From positions 124,001 through 188,000 of the forward strand of contig NZ_JAMCCQ010000005.1 of assembly GCF_023370775.1 (NCBI RefSeq): DNA of 64,000 nucleotides. Direction: 5' to 3'. The notes beneath the pieces were generated by a model. That model had not been told where the DNA came from, made no database searches, and was given only the letters and a program-made list of their open reading frames with translations. Positions 7,696 through 16,823 of the stretch are shown here, in pieces; the first letter of the stretch is position 1, and each line of letters starts with the position of its first letter. Position numbers and translations under genes: made by a program. This stretch comes from Marivita sp. GX14005 (lineage in GTDB: Bacteria > Pseudomonadota > Alphaproteobacteria > Rhodobacterales > Rhodobacteraceae).

Positions 7696-9573
7696 TCAAG
7701 CTGCATCGTCGCTGCTGCTTTCGAGCGCCGACAGGAGCGAGGCTTCAAGTTCCTTCTCCAATTCGCGCGCGCGGGCAATATAGGCCTCGTTCTGCGCCGA
7801 TGGCACATCCGAGCGCCAGACCTCCGCCAGTTCGCGCACCGAATATCGGTCGTGCTGGTAGAACAGCTTTTCCGCTTCCGACGCTTCGTATTCGCTTAGT
7901 CCGATATTTTCCAGGACGTAGCGCCCCGCACGCAGGGAGCTGTCGAAGACTTCGCGCACGATGTCGTTCGCCCCGGCCTGGTAAAGCCGGTAGGTATGCG
8001 TCCGGTCGCGGGCGCGGGCGACGATGTGGATGTCCGGACGGATGCGGCGCGCGTAATGCACCAGCCGCTCGGCGGCATCGGGATCGTCGAGCGCGACCAT
8101 CAGCACGCGGGCGTTCTCGATCCCGGCGGCGTGCAGCAGGTCCGGACGCAGCGGATCGCCGAAAAATCCCTTGAAACCGAAACGGCGCATGAGCTGAATG
8201 GTCTGCAGGTTGTTGTCGATCACCACGGTCTTGGCCCCGACCGATTGCACCAGCCGGTTGACGATCTGCCCGAACCGCCCGATCCCGGCGATGATCACCG
8301 CGCCCTGTTCATCGATCGTGTCGTGCTCGGGGTTTTCGCCGCCATCGCGGATGCGCGTAGACAGGAATTCGTAAAGCATGAAAGCCAGCGGCGTGATCAG
8401 CATCGACAGCGCCACGATCAGCAGAAGCCTGTCACCCAGCGCGGGCGGCAATACCGACTGCTGCAGTGAAAAGGAAATCAGCACGAAACCGAATTCGCCC
8501 GCCTGCGCAAGCCCGAGTGTGAAGAGCCATCGGTCGCGGTGCCGCAACTGGAAAGCGCGCGCGAGGATATAAAGGATCACGCCTTTCAGCACCATCAGCG
8601 CAAGCGTGAGCGCGAGCAGCGTGAGCGGTTCGGAGAAGAGCAGGGCGAAATCGATCCCCGCGCCGACGGTGATGAAGAAAAGCCCCAGCAGCAGCCCTTT
8701 GAACGGCTGAATGTCCGATTCAAGCTCGTGCCGGAATTCGCTGTTGGCGAGCACCACACCGGCGAGGAACGTGCCGAGCGCCGGCGACAGGCCCACCAGC
8801 GTCATCAGGAAAGCGATGCCGATCACGATGAGCAGCGCCAGCGCGGTATACATCTCGCGCAGCTTGGCGGCGTGGATGTAGCGAAAGATCGGCCGCGCGC
8901 CGTAGACACCGCCCAGGATGATGAGCGCCACGGCCCCCAGTGTGACGAGCGTGACGCCCCAGCCGGGCAGATCGGCCACCAGCGACATCGCCGCATCATG
9001 TGCGTGATCGTCCTCCGCCACATGCCGCGCGATGGAGCCATCGGCGTTGATCGTCGGATCATGCGCCACGGCAAGCAGCGGCAGAACGATCAGCATCGGA
9101 ATGACCGCAATATCCTGCGTCAGCAGCACCGAGAAGGTGGACCGCCCGCCGCTCGTTTGCATCAGCCCCTTTTCGGTGAGCGTTTGAAGCACGATCGCGG
9201 TGGATGAGAGCGCGAAGATCATACCCACGGCAAGCGCCGTCGGCCAGGGGAATCCCATCGCCAATGCGCCCAACATGACAGCCATCATCGTCATCACGAT
9301 CTGGAGCCCGCCAAGACCGATCAGCCGGTGCCGCATGTCCCAAAGCGCGCGGGGCTCGAGTTCGAGGCCGATGAGAAAAAGCATCATCACCACACCGAAT
9401 TCGGCGAAATGCTGCAGATCGGTGGTGTTGGTGATCAGTCCGAAGCCCGGCCCGATGACGACACCGGCGAGCAGGTATCCCAGCACCGATCCAAGCCCCC
9501 ATCGCGCTGCAATGGGAACCGCGATCACGGCGGCCAGAAGGAACACCGATGCCAGGAAAAGGAACTCGCCCAT
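7696..9573 (-). CDS. Monovalent cation:proton antiporter-2 (KefB/KefC-like)
   Basis: A 625-residue inner-membrane CPA2 antiporter. The first ~400 residues form about 12 hydrophobic segments with family blocks such as LGYLLAGVVIGPGFGL, FLIGLELEPRALWDMR, FALSSTAIVLQTLTEKG and GTFLAGVVLANSEFRHELES. A cytoplasmic RCK/TrkA-N domain follows (from about residue 420) with a Rossmann nucleotide motif GIGRFGQIVNRLV and VVIDNN. Kef systems exchange K+ for H+ and are gated by glutathione adducts; the exact ligand here is unknown. The C-terminus ends in a short acidic helix. There is no KefF/KefG-like gene beside it. It is convergent with carD. Confidence 0.9.
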   Translation of the reverse strand: MGEFLFLASVFLLAAVIAVPIAARWGLGSVLGYLLAGVVIGPGFGLITNTTDLQHFAEFGVVMMLFLIGLELEPRALWDMRHRLIGLGGLQIVMTMMAVMLGALAMGFPWPTALAVGMIFALSSTAIVLQTLTEKGLMQTSGGRSTFSVLLTQDIAVIPMLIVLPLLAVAHDPTINADGSIARHVAEDDHAHDAAMSLVADLPGWGVTLVTLGAVALIILGGVYGARPIFRYIHAAKLREMYTALALLIVIGIAFLMTLVGLSPALGTFLAGVVLANSEFRHELESDIQPFKGLLLGLFFITVGAGIDFALLFSEPLTLLALTLALMVLKGVILYILARAFQLRHRDRWLFTLGLAQAGEFGFVLISFSLQQSVLPPALGDRLLLIVALSMLITPLAFMLYEFLSTRIRDGGENPEHDTIDEQGAVIIAGIGRFGQIVNRLVQSVGAKTVVIDNNLQTIQLMRRFGFKGFFGDPLRPDLLHAAGIENARVLMVALDDPDAAERLVHYARRIRPDIHIVARARDRTHTYRLYQAGANDIVREVFDSSLRAGRYVLENIGLSEYEASEAEKLFYQHDRYSVRELAEVWRSDVPSAQNEAYIARARELEKELEASLLSALESSSDDAA

Positions 9574-9686
9574 TGTCAGACTGCCTCGTTATACATCCGC
9601 AAGATGCCGGGAACAGCGGTGCAAGCGCAACCGGAACCTGTTGAAATTCCTGTCAACCGCCTGCGCGTGAGGCGGAACCGCGCCGT

Positions 9687-11975
9687 TCAGCCGTCCGGCA
9701 TTCCCAGAACCACGTTGCGCCCGCGTTTGACATAGCGCAGCGCGTCGTCGCCGATCGCGGCCACGCGCCCACCATCGAGCCGGTCGCCGACCTTGACCTT
9801 CTGGAACCGTCCGTTGGGCAGCCGCACGAGCGCGCGCCGGTTCGCCGGTTTTCCGTAAACGCCGATAAGGTTGATCTTGCGCAGATTGATTGCGTTCGGC
9901 GAGGTCGCCTGGCGCGACACGCTGGCCGAAGACGGTATCCGTGGTTGCACGCTGCGCGGTGCCGCGGCGGCGACCTGCGCGCTGCGCGTCTGTTGCGCGG
10001 CGCGGGCGCGTTCGACGATCCGGGCGATATCGCGGGGCCGCTGCGCCGGTGACAGCGATTGCGCGACGGCGTATTGCGTGGCTTCCGGTTGCGCCTCTTC
10101 CTCGGCAGCCTTCAGTGTTTCGGGCCGGGCGGCGGGGCGCAGCGCGGCCAGTTCCGCGCGGGTTCGCCCGCCAAGCAGCGCGCGTTCGTTCCCCTCGATC
10201 AGCCCTTCGGGGCGCAGGCGAGGGCGGAAGCCCTGAAGCACGGCGTTGGCGATGACCGCATCGGTATCGTCGGCCGGATCGGGCGGGGCCGCACCGGGCC
10301 GTGCCGGCGGCACCACGGGCGGAAGGCCGGCGAAGATCCGCACCGCATCGGGATTCAGCGCGCCCTCGGGTTTCGCGATCACCAGACCGCGTGCATCCAG
10401 ATCGAACGGCGTGCCGGCGGGGGCGGGGTTCGGCAGGGCGAGGAAGCCGTCATCGCGCCGCTTCGGGTCGATTGTCGGCAAGGCCACCGCGTCATGCGGC
10501 TCGACCGCGCTGTCGATGGAGGCGACATACAGATCGTCGAGCGTGGTCAGAGATGGCACATCCGGCGCTTCGGGCGCGCGCTGCCAGATCCCCGTCGCAG
10601 CATAGCGTGCATCGGCTTCCTCGGGGCTGAGCGCGGCGGGGGGCGGCAATAGATCGGACAGCGCGGTGTCGGGCGTCTTATCGGGGCCGACCTCCAGCGC
10701 GGCGATCTCTTCGGCTTCCGGCTTGGGCGCTTCGGTGATCGATCCGTCGATCGGTTCGAGTTCGACATCCGGCATCCGGGCAATGGACGGCGCGTCATCG
10801 CGTTTGAAAAGTCCTGACAGCCCATCCTCGGTAAAGACGCTGGCCCATGCGGCCACGGCGAGCATCAGGACCAGAAGCGCGGCGGTCAGCATCAGGCCGA
10901 GATAGCGCGGCTTGCCGCCAATCTCCGTCTGCGCCGCCGCGCCGAAAACCCCGCGCCGGGCCTTGGGCGGGGCATCGCCCTCCGGCGCGGGCGCAGCGTT
11001 CGGATCGCGCCCGGCGCGCATCGCTGCGATACGGGCAACGGCGGCGCGCGCGTCCTTGTAATGTTGCGATTCCTCGAAGGGCGGCTCCTCCGGCTCGTGG
11101 CTGGCCGGGGGCCGCGCATCGGGGCGCGCGCGCAACGTTTCCTCGGGCGGGGTTTCGAGCGGCTGAGGCTCGGCACCCTTCGTCGCGCCGCCCAGCCGGA
11201 AGCGCGGTTTAACCGGAGTGCCGGTATCCGCCGTCACCGATGGCGTCTCACTTGGCACGGGCGGCAAATCGGAACGGCTGGCCCGGATCGACGTGAAGGC
11301 GGGCGCGGAAGGCGCATCCTCGGGGGTCAGGACGGCGAGGGGCGGGGTATCATCCTCCGGTGGCACGGCATCCGGCGTGTCCGCCGCACCGGGGGCGAGA
11401 GCGGCTGTTTCATCCTCCGCGTCCAGCGGGGCCGGATCTTCGGGCGCCTCGACGATTCTGATCGCCTCATCGTCCTTCTCGGGCGGCGGCCCCGTCCAAC
11501 TCGCGGCAGGGCCGAAAAACGCCTCGCCGGAAAACGCCCCTTCCGGTGGCGCGGCGACAAAGCAGACCGGCTCGAAATGATGGCTCTTGGCAAAGGCTTC
11601 CGCCTCGTTCAGCGTCTCGTTGGCGACCGCCGCGACTTGAAGCCGCCCGCCGTCGCGCGAGACGTCGAAACTCAGATCCGCGACCTCATAGGGCGTCGCG
11701 CCGTCGAGCGCCGCGCGGACGTGATCCATCAAGGCTGCGCCCTCCAGCGCGGGATCGGGCAGATCAAGATACTTGATCTGTTCGTTCGGCAGCGCCAGCT
11801 TGACCTGCGCGGCCTTGCCGGGAAACGCATCGGCCTCGGTGCGCAGCGCACCGAGCGACATGCGCAAATCCTCCGAATCCAGCGCGACATCGCCGACACG
11901 CGCCCAGCCGCCGGGCACCCGGCGCAGCAGGGAAATGCCGTTGAAGGACAGGGATAGGGCGAAATCAGGGGTCAT
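9687..11975 (-). CDS. Single-pass membrane protein with PilM/GspL-like N-terminus and PilP/GspC-like C-terminus
   Basis: A 762-residue protein, product not established. Residues 1-150 (SLSFNGISLLRR, VKLALPNEQIKYLDLPDP, VRAALDGATPYEVADLSFDV) resemble the actin-like domain of PilM/GspL. Residues 160-345 are a disordered, acidic, proline-rich linker. One membrane helix lies at about 358-381 (LMLTAALLVLMLAVAAWASV). A second long low-complexity region then leads to a compact C-terminal domain (about 690-762; LIGVYGKPANRRALVRLPNG, VKVGDRLDGGRVAAIGDDAL) like the periplasmic HR/PilP domains of GspC and PilP. This layout suggests a cytoplasm-to-periplasm envelope scaffold, but no pilus or secretion genes are adjacent. 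Roseobacter relatives are usually called hypothetical. Domain calls are by eye. Confidence 0.65.
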   Translation of the reverse strand: MTPDFALSLSFNGISLLRRVPGGWARVGDVALDSEDLRMSLGALRTEADAFPGKAAQVKLALPNEQIKYLDLPDPALEGAALMDHVRAALDGATPYEVADLSFDVSRDGGRLQVAAVANETLNEAEAFAKSHHFEPVCFVAAPPEGAFSGEAFFGPAASWTGPPPEKDDEAIRIVEAPEDPAPLDAEDETAALAPGAADTPDAVPPEDDTPPLAVLTPEDAPSAPAFTSIRASRSDLPPVPSETPSVTADTGTPVKPRFRLGGATKGAEPQPLETPPEETLRARPDARPPASHEPEEPPFEESQHYKDARAAVARIAAMRAGRDPNAAPAPEGDAPPKARRGVFGAAAQTEIGGKPRYLGLMLTAALLVLMLAVAAWASVFTEDGLSGLFKRDDAPSIARMPDVELEPIDGSITEAPKPEAEEIAALEVGPDKTPDTALSDLLPPPAALSPEEADARYAATGIWQRAPEAPDVPSLTTLDDLYVASIDSAVEPHDAVALPTIDPKRRDDGFLALPNPAPAGTPFDLDARGLVIAKPEGALNPDAVRIFAGLPPVVPPARPGAAPPDPADDTDAVIANAVLQGFRPRLRPEGLIEGNERALLGGRTRAELAALRPAARPETLKAAEEEAQPEATQYAVAQSLSPAQRPRDIARIVERARAAQQTRSAQVAAAAPRSVQPRIPSSASVSRQATSPNAINLRKINLIGVYGKPANRRALVRLPNGRFQKVKVGDRLDGGRVAAIGDDALRYVKRGRNVVLGMPDG

Positions 11976-12128
11976 AACGATATTTTAACAGCCCTTCGCG
12001 CAGGATGGGAGTCGACCGGGCAGATCATTGATCGGCCAAAGCAACCTTTCGCGCAAGGGGATAACAGCGCTTGTCATCGCCACCGGGCGGGAAGATGGTA
12101 ACGATCAGGAGATATTGACGAGGCTGAG

Positions 12129-12842
12129 ATGAGCAAATTCCTTTCGATCCTGACCGCGATCGCGCTTTGCGGGGCGGTCCAGATGGCGCATGCGCAGGAG
12201 CAGGAGCGCGGACGCATCACCGTGACCGCGGAAGGGCAGGTATCGGCCGTGCCCGACATGGCCGTGATCACCCTCGGCGCGCAAAGCGAGGCCGAAAGCG
12301 CGGCGGAGGCGATGAACGAGGCATCGCGCATCACCGCTGCCATTCTGGACCGGCTCGCATCTCTCGATGTTGCCGCCCGTGACATCAAAACCTCCGATCT
12401 CACGCTCGATCCGCTCTGGAACCGGCCGGACGAGACGGGCCGCCGCCGGATCGAGGGGTATCAGGCCAGCAACCGCGTCACCGTCAGGCTGCGCGAGACC
12501 GGGCGGCTTGGCGATGTCCTGGATGCGGTGCTGCAGGACGGCGCGAATACGCTGGGCGGGTTGCAATTCATGCTGTCCGACCTGGAGCCCCTGCTTGACG
12601 AGGCCCGCCGCAAGGCGGTTTCCAATGCCCGCGCACGGGCGGAGCTTTATGCGGAGGCCGCAGGTGTCGAGCTTGGCAGGCTCGTCTCACTGTCCGAAAG
12701 CGGCGGGCAGGGGCCGCGCCCCGAGATGTTCGGCATGGCGCGTGCTTCCGATGCCGGAGTTCCCGTGGCCGAGGGCGAGACAGAGCTCAGCGCGCAGGTC
12801 ACACTTGTTTTCGAGATCGACGCGCCGTCATCGGACCCCTAG
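12129..12842 (+). CDS. Periplasmic SIMPL (DUF541) protein
   Basis: A 237-residue exported protein. It has a signal peptide (FLSILTAIALCGAVQMAHAQ, cleavage likely after AHA near residue 22) and then a SIMPL/DUF541 domain: RITVTAEGQVSAVPDMAVI, SDLTLDPLW and the conserved IEGYQASNRVTVRL and AVSNARARAELYAEAAGV blocks. Members such as BP26 and YggE sit in the periplasm and have been linked to stress protection, with no defined enzymatic activity. Length is typical. An AGGCTGAG region precedes the ATG, and the gene stands 154 nt from the divergent membrane protein. Confidence 0.88.
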   Translation: MSKFLSILTAIALCGAVQMAHAQEQERGRITVTAEGQVSAVPDMAVITLGAQSEAESAAEAMNEASRITAAILDRLASLDVAARDIKTSDLTLDPLWNRPDETGRRRIEGYQASNRVTVRLRETGRLGDVLDAVLQDGANTLGGLQFMLSDLEPLLDEARRKAVSNARARAELYAEAAGVELGRLVSLSESGGQGPRPEMFGMARASDAGVPVAEGETELSAQVTLVFEIDAPSSDP

Positions 12843-12903
12843 TCGCACCGGCGCGGCGGGCCTATAGTGCCACGTAAAAAGAGCAGCCCGCCCAAGGAAC
12901 CTC

Positions 12904-13908
12904 ATGGCACGCCGCCCGGCCAAACCGAAACAGGTCAATGTCCTCATCATCGGCCAGATGGGGCGCCTCGCACATGAGGCGCTGCTATTCGCGCTTTCGA
13001 TGCGACACAGCACGCAAGGCACGCGGTTTCGCCTGCATGTCGCCGAACCGCAGCCCGGCCCTCTCTGGCCGAACGATCCGACGATCCGGCCGGAGCCGCT
13101 GCGCGAGATGATCGCGGCGCAGGGCGCGACGATCCTGCCCTTCGAGAGCCATCACTTCGGCGCCGAGTACCCCTTTGGCAACAAGATCGAAGCCCTGTTC
13201 GCCTTGCCCGAAGGAGAGCCTTTCGTCTTTTTCGATACCGACACGCTCATCACCGGCGATCTGAACGATGTGCCCTTCGATTTCACGCGCCCTGCCGCCT
13301 CCCTGCGGGTCGAAGGCACATGGCCGCAGATCGAACTTTACGGGCCGGGATATGGCGCGATCTGGAAATCTCTTTACGACCGGTTCGGGCTCGATTTCCA
13401 AAGCTCGCTCGATCTTGCACAGCCTGATGAATACTGGCGGCGCTACCTTTATTTCAACGCCGGTTTCTTCTTCTACAAATGCCCGCATGCGTTCGGGCGC
13501 GCCTATCTCGATATGGCATTGTCGATCCGAAACGATCCGCCCGAGGAACTGATTTGCCAGCCGTTGATGCCGTGGCTCGACCAGATCGCCTTGCCGCTCG
13601 TCGTCCACAAGCTCGGCGGGGGGCGCGATGCGCTCGAACCCGGCTGGCTCGACGGGCGGGTGAGCGTGCATTACCGCAACATGCCGCTGCTCTATGCGCG
13701 TGAAAGCGACGATACGGTCGATCTGCTGGAACGGATCGCCGCGCCGAACCCGGTGAAGAAACTGCTCAAGGAATACGAGCCGTTCAAGCGCATGATCTAT
13801 CAGGGGCGGGGTCGCAAGGTGCGCGCGCTCTTCGACCGCGATCACCTGCCGAGCCGGGAACAGCCCATTCGGCAGAGGATCAAGAAAAACGGCTTCTGGC
13901 TGGTCTAG
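12904..13908 (+). CDS. Putative glycosyltransferase (GT-A-like, DTD motif)
   Basis: A 334-residue soluble protein of uncertain activity. A Rossmann-like start (VNVLIIGQMGRLAHEALLFA), an FFDTDTLITGDL segment with Asp111-Thr-Asp113, and later YFNAGFFFYKCPHAFG resemble the DxD nucleotide-sugar/metal site and the acceptor segment of GT-A glycosyltransferases (GT8-like). The C-terminal third is basic and ends in KKNGFWLV. It has no signal peptide. The gene follows the SIMPL gene by 61 nt in the same direction and ends 3 nt before the convergent fumarylacetoacetate-hydrolase gene. I would describe it as a putative glycosyltransferase; donor and acceptor cannot be told. Confidence 0.55.
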   Translation: MARRPAKPKQVNVLIIGQMGRLAHEALLFALSMRHSTQGTRFRLHVAEPQPGPLWPNDPTIRPEPLREMIAAQGATILPFESHHFGAEYPFGNKIEALFALPEGEPFVFFDTDTLITGDLNDVPFDFTRPAASLRVEGTWPQIELYGPGYGAIWKSLYDRFGLDFQSSLDLAQPDEYWRRYLYFNAGFFFYKCPHAFGRAYLDMALSIRNDPPEELICQPLMPWLDQIALPLVVHKLGGGRDALEPGWLDGRVSVHYRNMPLLYARESDDTVDLLERIAAPNPVKKLLKEYEPFKRMIYQGRGRKVRALFDRDHLPSREQPIRQRIKKNGFWLV

Positions 13909-13911
13909 GGC

Positions 13912-14598
13912 TCAGTCGACCCGCACCGTCAGATGCCCCAGACCGTCGATCGACATTTCAAGCACATCGCCGCGCCCGACCGGGCCGACGCCCGAAGGCG
14001 TGCCGGTCAGAATCACATCGCCCGCTGAAAGCGTGAAATAGTCCGACAGGTAAGCGATCATCTGCGGCACCTTCCAGATCATCTGGTTGAGGTCGCCCTC
14101 CTGCCTCAACGCGCCATTGACCGACAGCGCGATGCGTCCGCGCGCCGGGTGGCCGACATCCTCGGCCGGGTGGATCGCGCCGCAGGGGGCGGAGCGTTCG
14201 AATGCCTTGCCGATTTCCCAGGGGCGCCCCTGTTTCTTGGCCTGCGCCTGCAAATCGCGGCGCGTCATGTCGAGAGCGAGCCCGTAGCCGAAAACGTGAT
14301 CCAGCGCGTCACGGGCCGCGATGCCGCGCCCGCCGGATTTCAGCGCAACGAGCATCTCGGCCTCGTGATGAACGTCCCTTGAACGCGGGGGATAGGGAAA
14401 GTTGCCCGACGGATCGAGGTTGTCGGGGTTCTTCTGAAAGAAGAAAGGCGGCTCGCAATCCGGATCGTGCCCCATCTCGACCGCGTGGGCCGCGTAATTG
14501 CGTCCGATGCAATAGACACGGCGCACCGGAAATCGCGCATCGGTTCCCGAGACCGGCAGGGAAACGGGTGTCGGCGGGGGGATCACATAGGGGTTCAT
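13912..14598 (-). CDS. Fumarylacetoacetate hydrolase family protein
   Basis: A 228-residue FAH-domain enzyme. Key blocks are VYCIGRNYAAHAVEMG (active-site region), PPFFFQKNPDNL, DVHHEAEMLVAL (metal-binding Glu residues), GYGLALDMTRRDLQ and DVILTGTPSGVGPV. The family hydrolyses or isomerises beta-diketone and acylpyruvate compounds using a divalent metal; this compact form is closest to acylpyruvase-type members, which is inference. I chose the ATG at 14596-14598 because the protein then starts MNPYVIPPP, as is usual; the 23-residue extension upstream is possible but has no better ribosome site. Confidence 0.86.
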   Translation of the reverse strand: MNPYVIPPPTPVSLPVSGTDARFPVRRVYCIGRNYAAHAVEMGHDPDCEPPFFFQKNPDNLDPSGNFPYPPRSRDVHHEAEMLVALKSGGRGIAARDALDHVFGYGLALDMTRRDLQAQAKKQGRPWEIGKAFERSAPCGAIHPAEDVGHPARGRIALSVNGALRQEGDLNQMIWKVPQMIAYLSDYFTLSAGDVILTGTPSGVGPVGRGDVLEMSIDGLGHLTVRVD

Positions 14599-14825
14599 CT
14601 TGCGCAGCGCCATGCGTGCCGGACCTGTCTTGAACGCATGTTTCGCCTTTCGATCAGATGCTTGCATCGGCAGATTGCACCGTAAAGCGCAGGCCGCGCC
14701 AGAGGCGATTTGAGCGAGGTCGCGAAAGCGTGGCTATTGCGTGACGTTGGGTCACTTGGCTGCGGCGCGGACGTTTCTGCGCAACCGCGCTGCGCAGATG
14801 CGCGTTGCCCGAACAGGAGAGCGTG

Positions 14826-15893
14826 ATGTCCGTCATGGCCGGTGCCGAAAATCTGCTGAAAAACTGCGCCGAACTGCAACGTGGCGAGCGGCTTTTGATT
14901 GCCTATGAGCCTGAAGGTCACGGCTATTTCGAAGGCGGTGTTCGCGCTGGGGTGGCGCAGGCCGCGCAGCGGATGGGTGCGCAGGTCACGCTTTTCGATG
15001 TCGGTTTCTCGCCCATCGCCACCGCGTTGCCCCCTGAACTTCTCGCGCGGATGGAAGAGGCGGATGTGGTCGTCTTCCTTGCCCGGCTGGGCGATCAGTT
15101 GCGCTTTGCCGAGATGCCCGAACATCCGCGCATCGTCGTGAGTTTCGCGGTGTCCTGCGATATGCTGGGATCGCCATTCGCCACGCTGTCGCATGGAGCG
15201 ATGCTGCGGCTCAGGGATTGCGTCACCGCTGCTCTGGACGCCGCGGCCGAGGTGCATCTGGGCTGTCCACGCGGCACGGATTGCCGGGGCCGGCCCGTCA
15301 TGCCGCCTGCCGAGAGCGGCGGGACGACGCTGCGCCGGTTTCCGATGTCCGTTTCCAAACCCGTTCCGGCGCTGTCCTTTTCGGGAAGGATCGCGCCTTG
15401 CGGCTTCCTCATTGGAACGGGGGCGGATTTCTACACGCCCTATAGCGTCGAATTCGATGGCAGGTTGCTGGCCATCATGGAAAACGGCCGGCTTTTGGGG
15501 TTCGAAGGCGAGGCCGGTGACGTGGCTGCGGCAAACGCGCAATATGACCGGGTGGCGGAGCGGTTCGGGATCGACCGCAATGCCATCCATTCCTGGCATG
15601 CCGGGATACACCCTGCCTGCGCCTATCGCGAACCTGCACGAAAGAATTACGAATGTTGGGGCGGTCTGGCCTTCGGCAACCCGCGCATCCTGCATTTCCA
15701 CAGTTGCGGCGCATTCGCGCCCGGCGAGATATCTCTCAACGTGCTCGATCCGACGATCGAGATCGATGGCGTTGCCATCTGGGAGAGCGGCCGGCTTTGC
15801 CCCGAGCGGTTGCCGGGCGGGGCGGCGCTTCTGTCCGACCATCCCGATCTGGCGCGGCTGGTCGCGGACCCGGATCGCCGCGTCGGGCTTTGA
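14826..15893 (+). CDS. Hypothetical protein, possibly M29 aminopeptidase / NicX-like
   Basis: A 355-residue protein without a certain family. It begins MSVMAGAENLLKNCAELQRG and contains LLIAYEPEGHGYFEGG, TGADFYTPYSVEFDG, a His/Glu-rich stretch with HSWHAGIHPACAY, and LHFHSCGAFAPGEISLNVLD. The general layout recalls the M29 metallopeptidase / 2,5-dihydroxypyridine dioxygenase (NicX) superfamily, where His, Glu and Asp residues bind metal, but I cannot assign ligands with confidence. The start at 14826 follows CAGGAGAG by 4 nt, better than the ATG seven codons upstream. No signal peptide. Its 3' end faces the amino-acid permease gene with a 5-nt gap. Confidence 0.5.
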   Translation: MSVMAGAENLLKNCAELQRGERLLIAYEPEGHGYFEGGVRAGVAQAAQRMGAQVTLFDVGFSPIATALPPELLARMEEADVVVFLARLGDQLRFAEMPEHPRIVVSFAVSCDMLGSPFATLSHGAMLRLRDCVTAALDAAAEVHLGCPRGTDCRGRPVMPPAESGGTTLRRFPMSVSKPVPALSFSGRIAPCGFLIGTGADFYTPYSVEFDGRLLAIMENGRLLGFEGEAGDVAAANAQYDRVAERFGIDRNAIHSWHAGIHPACAYREPARKNYECWGGLAFGNPRILHFHSCGAFAPGEISLNVLDPTIEIDGVAIWESGRLCPERLPGGAALLSDHPDLARLVADPDRRVGL

Positions 15894-15898
15894 ACCGA

Positions 15899-16774
15899 TC
15901 AGGTGCGGCGTCGCCGCTCCAGCCGGCGGAACAGCATCGACAGGCCGAAGCAGATCACGAAATAGAACGCCGCCGTGGTGATCCACGCCTCGAAGATCAT
16001 GCGCGTGGAGGCGACGAGCTCGACCGTCTTGAAGGTCAGTTCCTGAACGGAAATCAGCGAGATGATCGCGCTGTCCTTGATCAGGGTGATGAATTGGTTT
16101 GCCAAAGGCGGCAGCACGCGGGTCAGCGCCTGCGGCAGCACGATATAGCGCATTTCCTGATATCGGCTCATCCCGATGGAGCGCGCGCCTTCGCGCTGGC
16201 CCTTTTCGATGGATTGGATGCCGGCGCGGATGATCTCTCCGACAAAGGCGCTTTCGAAGAGCGCCAGAACGATCACGCCCGATACGAGCGAGGGAAAGCG
16301 GCGCATGTCGCCGAAGAAAAACTCCCAGATGCCGGGATTGTCGGACCGCGCGATCCCGCGCGCCCAGCTTTCGATGTTCAGCGCCTCGATCAGCTGTTGT
16401 GACAGGAAAAAGAAGAAGATGAAGATCACCACGACGGGCGGGATATTGCGCAGCACTTCCAGATAGGTCCGCGCCAGCATCCGCACCGTCAGGTTGGCCG
16501 AACAGCGCGCGATGCCCAGAACGGTGCCGAGCACGAGCGCGAGGATGCTGGCGTAGATCGAGATGCGGATCGTCGTGATGAGCCCCTGCAAGAGCAGGTT
16601 TGCGAACCATTCTTCGCGGCCCGTGTGGTAGCGCAGGATGAAATCCGGGATCAGGTGCCATCGCCAATTGTAGTTCAGCGAGCCGTCGATCTTCCACCAG
16701 ATGTAGCCGAAAAACCCCGCCAGCAGGGCGAGGACGAGCCAATCGAGCCAATGGAGTTTCCTGATCGTCTTCAC
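15899..16774 (-). CDS. Polar amino-acid ABC transporter permease (second)
   Basis: A 291-residue inner-membrane permease of the HisM/GlnP type. About five to six hydrophobic segments are seen, with the EAA loop SIGMSRYQEMRYIVLPQALTR in the C-terminal half, as expected for contact with the ATPase. The N-terminus has an extra membrane segment (WLVLALLAGFFGYIWW), and a periplasmic loop precedes the main permease region. It is the last gene of a four-gene minus-strand cluster (ATPase, permease, binding protein, this permease). A GC hairpin lies between it and the binding-protein gene and may lower its expression. By family it imports polar amino acids, perhaps Glu/Asp or Gln. Confidence 0.88.
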   Translation of the reverse strand: MKTIRKLHWLDWLVLALLAGFFGYIWWKIDGSLNYNWRWHLIPDFILRYHTGREEWFANLLLQGLITTIRISIYASILALVLGTVLGIARCSANLTVRMLARTYLEVLRNIPPVVVIFIFFFFLSQQLIEALNIESWARGIARSDNPGIWEFFFGDMRRFPSLVSGVIVLALFESAFVGEIIRAGIQSIEKGQREGARSIGMSRYQEMRYIVLPQALTRVLPPLANQFITLIKDSAIISLISVQELTFKTVELVASTRMIFEAWITTAAFYFVICFGLSMLFRRLERRRRT

Positions 16775-16795
16775 CCTGCGCCTTTCGGGTAGGCT

Positions 16796-16813
16796 CCCCG
16801 GACGAAGCCGGGG
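16796..16813 (-). other. Hairpin between binding-protein and second permease genes
   Basis: CCCCGG (16796-16801) and CCGGGG (16808-16813) pair around a six-base loop in the 49-nt gap. There is no T-run after it on the minus strand. In ABC operons such stem-loops often stabilise the upstream binding-protein mRNA or weaken read-through; that role is inference. Confidence 0.5.
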
Positions 16814-16823
16814 CGCGCGATTG

